In this document: positions 57,960 to 64,000 of the stretch, piece by piece
Position numbering within the stretch: the first letter of the stretch is position 1
Layout: every line of letters begins with the position of its first letter
NCBI RefSeq assembly: GCF_041381155.1
Contig: NC_091139.1
Coordinates: forward strand, 10,044,383 to 10,108,382
DNA length: 64,000 bases
Direction: 5' to 3'
Origin: Argopecten irradians
Lineage: Eukaryota > Mollusca > Bivalvia > Pectinida > Pectinidae
Program-made: the position numbers and the translations under genes
Notes under the pieces: generated by a model
Seen by the model: only the letters and a program-made list of their open reading frames with translations
Database searches by the model: none
Told to the model about the DNA's origin: nothing

Positions 57960-59250
57960 TTTTGTGTGGGGTTTTTTTTAAAGAAAATAGCAAGGACATT
58001 AATGTGTTAGACATTGTTATGAGCGAATCTATAGTACCGTAACGGAAGTTATCATCGACTGATGACTGTCACACTGAACAAGATTGTCAATCATTTCCAT
58101 ATCAAGGAAAAGGTACAAGTGACGAATTATAACGGGGTGATTTAACAAAACGATTAAATAGACTATTGGAAGTGATTGCACAACCTTTCATAGACTGATT
58201 AGTATAATGACAGGAGATAATCCCTCATTAAGATTGAGAAAGAAATCGGTATAACTTGAAAAAGAAGACAGCAAATAATATCATAAATGCCTGTCTTAAT
58301 AAGGTCTGTTCCAGACGCTCAAATTACACTGCATAAAGGACAAACGATGCAGATGATGGGAATGTACTGATACTGAGGAGTTTGAGTAGTTGACGGAACA
58401 ATACAAACATATGCACTTGATATAATGCATTATTATTTACAACGTATTACGTCATTATTTACAAAATAGATGTGGCGTTCCGAAGTCGATTCGTGAACAA
58501 CGAATCATGCGTTAGCAAGGGAATGTAGGAATAGCATATGGTTTATATATACATGATATCTTTCCTGTTCATGTTTTTGATCTTTTTGATTTCTTCAACT
58601 TTGCTTACAATTCGCTCACTCGACATAATTATATAAAATTTTGTATTAAACGTACGATTGTCATACATCCTTTTGTATGGTGCTCACTAAACACCGATAG
58701 GACTGTTTTTAGCGCTGTCGTTGTTCATAAGTTTGATATAGTTGTTTGCAGAAAGAACACACTTATTATACTAAGATAGGCTATGCCTGATGTCTTATCC
58801 TATTAATTTTAATGTTTTCGTAACAATAAAATATTTGGAAATAGGAAGTAAATAATTGATTAGCTAATTCCACAAAAGCTTGCACGTGTCAACCCTATAT
58901 TATTGTTTCTCGGGCAAGCCCTCGGGAAATAAAACACCTCTTTAGGTAAATATCATTCCCCTAGGGTCATAAATTAATTTTAATTAAATTTGATTAAAGC
59001 TAATATTTTCATATTTTGTTTCATGGTTGATATATTTTATCACTGATATGTTAAATATGAAATCGTCGTCACGGGTGCGGCACGAAATTTAATGGGGTGT
59101 GAACAATGATGAGGATGAATGCACAGCCGTTATGTAATTTTAATTTTGATAGTTAGTCGATGTCAAGTACGTAGTGGTCAAAAGGTGCATTTAGACTATT
59201 TCATAGACAATGGTTATAAAGGAAATGATTAGCAAACCAAGCAATCGGTC
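57960..59250. other. 3' flank of the lectin gene
   Basis: No further coding exon seen. The first clear AATAAA on this strand is at 58825-58830, with a TTTGGAAATAGG context. The hairpin-like CCCGAGG/TTTCTCGGGCAAGCCCTCGGGAAA is near 58905-58940. Confidence 0.35.
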
Positions 59251-59284
59251 TGAAAATATATGATTATTGTTCCTGTTTCCACAC

Positions 59285-59432
59285 TATACATATCCATGTA
59301 AGAGATAATATTGTAAAATATCCATGTAACAGATCATCTTGTAAAATATCCGTGTAATAGTTAATATTGTAAAATGTCCGTGTAATAGATGATATATTGT
59401 AAAATTTCCATGTAATAGGTGATACAACATAA
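59285..59432. repeat. Short tandem repeat, ~33-bp units
   Basis: TATTGTAAAATATCCATGTAA recurs four to five times at about 33-bp spacing with substitutions. Confidence 0.7.
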
Positions 59433-61290
59433 TGCGTAACGTTCATCCAGTACCATATTTACACTATCAATGAACTTGTTCAAAGTGACAATACATTACA
59501 AATTCCTACACTTCAGCAAGTATTCATTTCTTTGTCTTTTATTATTAACACTGACAAAAATGCAAATTACTCCTAGTCCATTTCGAAAACATAGCTAAAA
59601 GTGTTTGAAAATTATTGCATATGATTACAATCATATATTTAAGCATTAAACTATCTACCTGTGGCATCGATTGTCTGCAAATCTATGGCATCTATATCGA
59701 CAGTTTAATACTTCTGTTTACATTATTAACTCATTTTGGGATCTCTGCAATAACATTGAAACAAGATAGAACAGTCATTTTGACCGGTGAACAGTTGACG
59801 TCATCACGTCAACAATAGTGACGTCATACTGGTCACATTTTGGGTGTCAGTTTTACCCTCATATACTTTACTTTGCATTGGCTAGTTTATATTATAGAAA
59901 TGACAAGTAACATTTTACGCTATTCTTAATTCCAATTGTTATAGAAATGTATATTAGGTAGTTCATGACCTTGTTATGTATTTTACTGATCTATAACACA
60001 ATTTTCACCAATATTGCTATTGTTATTCTGAAAAGACTTACATTTAATTGTTTTTGAAGCTTTATAATTTTTCATATATGTATTGTGTTTTTGTAAGCAG
60101 TTAAAACTTAATCATTTAATGCCTGCATTCAATTATACCTTTCATCCAATGTATTGAAGTTTTTTTTTGAAAAAATATGACTTGCACGTGGAACTTTTCG
60201 CATTATTGAAGATAGAAAAACACATTGCTTAATTTACCTTTTTTTGTTCTTGTCAATTTTGTTGCGTGCATTGAAGGATAAAAAAATAATCTCATGAAAT
60301 GAACTGAAGTGTAAGATTGATTATCAATTCTTCTATTTACACTAACCAATTAAAATTCCCACCGTAAAAAAAATATCAAATTATATGTATTCGGTATATT
60401 AGTATTATGCAAATTTGCAACATTGAACCTGTTACATTGTATATGCATGTTTTTTATTGTGTGAACGTTGCCATGATTAAAATCGCCGATTTTGAAATTA
60501 AAATTTTCATTTACAAAACTTAATGGTTTACATTGTATCATAAAATATTTAAAACAAATTGCGCAGTTCTGAAGTGCAGCGAATATTTGATCCGGTTACT
60601 CGATTCGCAGGGGTCAGGTTTCGATGAAATTGACTATTTTTTATATGTCATACAGTTCGTGTCTCTATACATAATCAAAACTTTTCGTCGAATAATTATG
60701 TGTAGCTGATATTAAAACATGTGTTAACTAAGCTTGGTGGAAACCGAACCCCTGTGTCTATCGTATGCGATGCAGTCAAATAAAATTATGTTTCCGTTTT
60801 GCTTGGATCTGCAGTGTATGTCAGCGTTTTATCACAGTATGTCCATTCTTCTAGACTCCGCAATGTTAAATAACTCTTCATCAAACATTTCTGCAACTGT
60901 TTCTAAATGCACAACGATATCCTTTTTTAAAACTGAAGTGGCTTAAAACTAGGTCATCAATATGAAGAATGTATTATCGCGCCGTCCATAATTAATCTTA
61001 ATTGAAAAATGAAGTAATTGAACTTTACTAGTTCTCTTCAGGCAGCGAAGCTTAAAAGTAAATTTTGGGCGGTGATATAGTTGATGTTTAAGTTTATTTC
61101 ACTATATTCAAGTTAAAATTGTGGGTGCTGCCACATTGCGTGGTTGTAAAAGGTGACTATCAAATATAATTTAGAATTTTATCTTTTCTTTTCTTCCTAA
61201 TTAACTTTAATTGACTTTCATCCTGACTTCTCCCTTGAGACCGCCTCACTTTTGATCAGCATGTGAGCGCTCGCCCCGTCGGCTGAGACA
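59433..61290. other. Intergenic stretch, nothing recognised
   Basis: AT-rich. Short ORFs lack splice context or similarity that I can name. Confidence 0.45.
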
Positions 61291-61297
61291 CACCAGT

Positions 61298-61470
61298 AGT
61301 AGTTTCTGCTCCTGCTAAGCGCTCATCGTTAAGTGATTAAAACGACATACTTAGTGAGATAGCACTGTGAAAAGGACAACAGTTTCCACCAATGCATAGG
61401 GACACGAAAGGAATATGCCGTAACATCCTAATACATACTGACATTCACATACAACACATTGCATACAGAG
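61298..61470 (+). mobile_element. SINE-related fragment
   Basis: TCTGCTCCTGCTAAGCGCTC and GTGAGATAGCACTGTGAAAA with GGACAACAGTTTCCAC parallel the SINE at 39108-39390 (GTGATATAGCACTATAAAAA, GGGCAACAGTTCCAC). The 3' phrase is missing. Confidence 0.6.
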
Positions 61471-61610
61471 AATACTGTCGTTCATGATACCCGAGCTGTT
61501 TAAAGAATATTAATCCTACCAACAAACCAACTGTCCTTTGTTTATCTAAATAGTCAGGAAACATGATTATGTAGCAGAACACAGAGAAACACACATGAAT
61601 CCTGTCGGAT

Positions 61611-61682
61611 ACCCCGACCAAGAATCGAACCCAGGTCTACAGGGTGGAAAACTACGGCTCTACTGACTTAGCCAAGAAGCAT
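61611..61682 (-). other. tRNA-like sequence, probably a SINE head
   Basis: The minus strand has TTGGCTAAGTCAGTAGAGCC (A box) and GGTTCGATTC (B box) about 30 bp apart, as in tRNAs and tRNA-derived SINEs. The acceptor stem does not pair well, and SINE-like sequence lies next to it, so a functional tRNA gene is unlikely. Confidence 0.5.
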
Positions 61683-61689
61683 GCTCCGT

Positions 61690-63420
61690 CAGCTGAGTGA
61701 TAGGGACCTTGCCTAACACTATTATATGTGTAAACCACAGCGACTCGCTCATTCTACAATTCTAAAGCATCAGAGCTACTTAACTTTTGGGTTTTTTTCC
61801 AAACAGCCACGTTGTCCCATATTGAATGTAATTCATTTGTTGCTATTTATAACACCTCTAGCGCTTTAACAGTTATTCTAATGAATAATTAAAAACGATA
61901 TGTAAAGAGAGATAGAGGACCTATACATCACCCAGTCCGGATACCAAAACTACAAATAGTCAATATCTACTATAGAAATTCGGTATGAATATTTTGTCAC
62001 AACAGATATCCCGACTTGACAGAGGTTAGATAGATACATACTGATGAGAAAGTTTTACAGTCGAGGAAATAACATCCGGTGATAATCTCTATGCTAAAAT
62101 CGGACATGCCCGGCACCACATTGACCTTGTTAACTATGAACGACTAACTAGCAAGGTTAGAGATAGCAAATGGCTGGTTTGACTATTCAGAATCCATCTG
62201 CTATAAATAACGTATCTTATTTAGGTAATTCAAATCGGAAGAGACATTCTTTTTGATAATTTTGTATAAATCTGTTTTTTATGAAGGAGTTGCAGTACCA
62301 TATATCGGGGTATTATGGATATGACTTTTCTGTCACGTATCACAAATTTAACATACCAAATACCTATGTCAGTATAATAATGGTACCGTAGGTTGGCTCA
62401 ATATTAATTTAAATTTAATGTTGACCTAATCAAATGTTTAAACACAGGTTCTATGTAAGACTTTTTATCAGGAATGTATAGACAATTTGAATGCTAATGT
62501 GTGCAGTAAGTAAGATAGATCTAAGATGCACTAAATATGACATACATATGTAGAACACAAGGGAACTACAAAATATCCCAATTAGCTGGCGAAAACTCCC
62601 TGTACACAGTTTATCAAGTTCTTGGTCGACTGCTGTTAATCCATTAATCGAACTCAGTGGTATTTACACCCAATGTGAGAGAACCTGTATATGCTTAGCC
62701 TGTTGGGTGATCCCTTTAATTTTCACATTTTGTATGAAATAAAATTTGTTGAAATTGTTTACACCAAAAGGAATATCTTCCAATTTAACTAAACTAATAA
62801 TACATCATTTAAAAGAGACTTTATGTCGCACCATCTCCGCAAAATGTGCAATAGTTGACAGTCGATATCTTGAAATATAACAGCTGTTTACAATTACGAC
62901 ATATTCCGACATGCATGACAGAAATACATATACATTTATATACATTAATGTGGTATAGGACATTATTCACAAATATAATCTTATCCGCTCGAATTGAACG
63001 TCTATTGCGTTCACACATAATTTCTCTTTTGACATTAAATGTCACCTTAATACCTTATTTTACCATACTTTGATATAGAACTTCATTAGAGGATGACAGT
63101 GCCGACTTATTGATAGATTATTTTGTCTGTTTGATTAAGTATGTATATAATCAATGAACCAGTCATTAACGGTTGAGTACAGTGCGAACCATATGTCCCA
63201 CATGCCTACACACTATTGATAACACATAAATAATACCTATAAAGTACATATGCAGACTCGTAATGATATTTAGTAATGCACTATAGAAAATTATACATAG
63301 TTATCACTTTGATATTCTTGCTGCAAAGTCACTTAGGTGCACGAGGTGCACAATATCAACATCATATTGTGATTTGGAAAAGACAAATGTTCTGGTAATA
63401 TCTTCATTTTTCCAAATAAA
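61690..63420. other. Intergenic stretch upstream of the edge gene
   Basis: No exon or repeat recognised. The promoter of the gene beginning at 63429 should lie in its last few hundred bases. Confidence 0.4.
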
Positions 63421-63428
63421 CTTTAATA

Positions 63429-63545
63429 ATGGGTTCATCGACGTCACCAAATGCTAAGATGGATAATGAATCCAAACCAGATCAAAAAATGTTTTGGATC
63501 AAAACCTTGTATTCAGTGTGTTGCTGCCTCGCCTTCTTCTCTCTC
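63429..63545 (+). CDS. Probable first exon of a gene leaving the window (membrane protein)
   Basis: MGSSTSPNAKMDNESKPDQK, then MFWIKTLYSVCCCLAFFSL, then the donor GTAAGTATA at 63546. Thirty-nine codons, phase 0. A charged N-terminus followed by a Cys-rich hydrophobic helix is typical of a type II membrane or signal-anchor protein. The open frame running on to 63641 is intron read-through. The family cannot be told from one exon. Confidence 0.5.
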
Positions 63546-64000
63546 GTAAGTATATATATGCAATGTGTCAACTTCACAACATATGATACTATCACTTTTT
63601 ATTGTTATAGAGACGCATTCGATAATAGCACTTTTAACTGAAAACAAAAGTTCGTCCTTTATTTACTGGCTTGTAACCATAACATGTTAAATGAGTTATA
63701 CCACTGACGAACGATAATATTATTTTACCTATTAATTGTAATACATGAGCATTCTATTAAATATTTATCTTCAATAACAAAAGCTACTTACCTTATTCTA
63801 TTACTATCAATGAAAACTTTGAGCTTCTTAAAAATGTATTTTACTTCATAAAAAAGTATTTAAGACAAATAATTTCACCGTGAAGGTATCTAGGACATTA
63901 TGACCTGTTATACATGGAATGATTGCGCAGACGTCAAAAGCAATTTTTTTTTTCATTGGCATATTTTGTAAGTTAGACATACGTAAATACACCATTAAAC

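Noticed and set aside
61611..61682. tRNA gene
   Set aside because: A and B boxes are present but the acceptor stem pairs poorly and SINE-like sequence is adjacent, so it is listed as tRNA-like.
63546..63641. Extension of the edge gene to the stop at 63641
   Set aside because: A strong donor GTAAGTATA at 63546 and loss of hydrophobic character argue that the rest is intron.

Overview
The window looks like genomic DNA of a bivalve or other lophotrochozoan mollusc. It is AT-rich, genes are cut into small exons with GT-AG introns, and the exons show molluscan themes: fucolectin-type lectin domains, an EGF-like receptor tyrosine phosphatase and a COR/Death-domain protein. Introns and spacers are packed with foldback MITEs, tRNA-derived SINEs, LINE 3' ends and minisatellites. 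No prokaryotic signature (operons, Shine-Dalgarno sites, long ORFs) is present. The assignment is inferred from the sequence only.

Layout. 1-3.5 kb: foldback/MITE elements. 3.56-6.38 kb (+): a decayed ROCO-type gene with a COR domain and two tandem Death-like domains, broken by in-frame stops and a frameshift. 6.4-11.6 kb: repeats, including an exact 155-bp tandem array. 11.8-45.8 kb (-): the main gene, a receptor-type tyrosine phosphatase assembled here from 34 exons that splice in one open frame (1,312 residues visible, signal-peptide exon not found). Its order is fucolectin/F5-8-like lectin domain, 14 EGF-like exons, one transmembrane helix, active-looking PTP D1, degenerate PTP D2. 47.6-57.96 kb (+): a divergent smaller gene for a secreted-then-anchored protein with one fucolectin domain, a Thr/Cys-rich stalk and a C-terminal transmembrane helix. 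Its first intron holds a 4-kb foldback structure with a DIRS-like retrotransposon fragment. 58-63.4 kb: spacer with repeats. 63.43 kb (+): probable first exon of a gene that leaves the window.

Working picture. Two divergent genes share the same extracellular lectin module. One carries it on a phosphatase receptor, the other on a short membrane protein without a recognisable signalling domain. The EGF part of the receptor grows by tandem duplication of phase-1 96-nt exons and loses exons by decay and repeat insertion: one EGF exon is split by a dispersed repeat, another by a LINE. A ~5-kb block carrying three EGF exons was duplicated recently, and each copy has since gained different elements (a MITE in one, a SINE in the other). 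A role for the pair in glycan or microbe recognition is inference from the domains.
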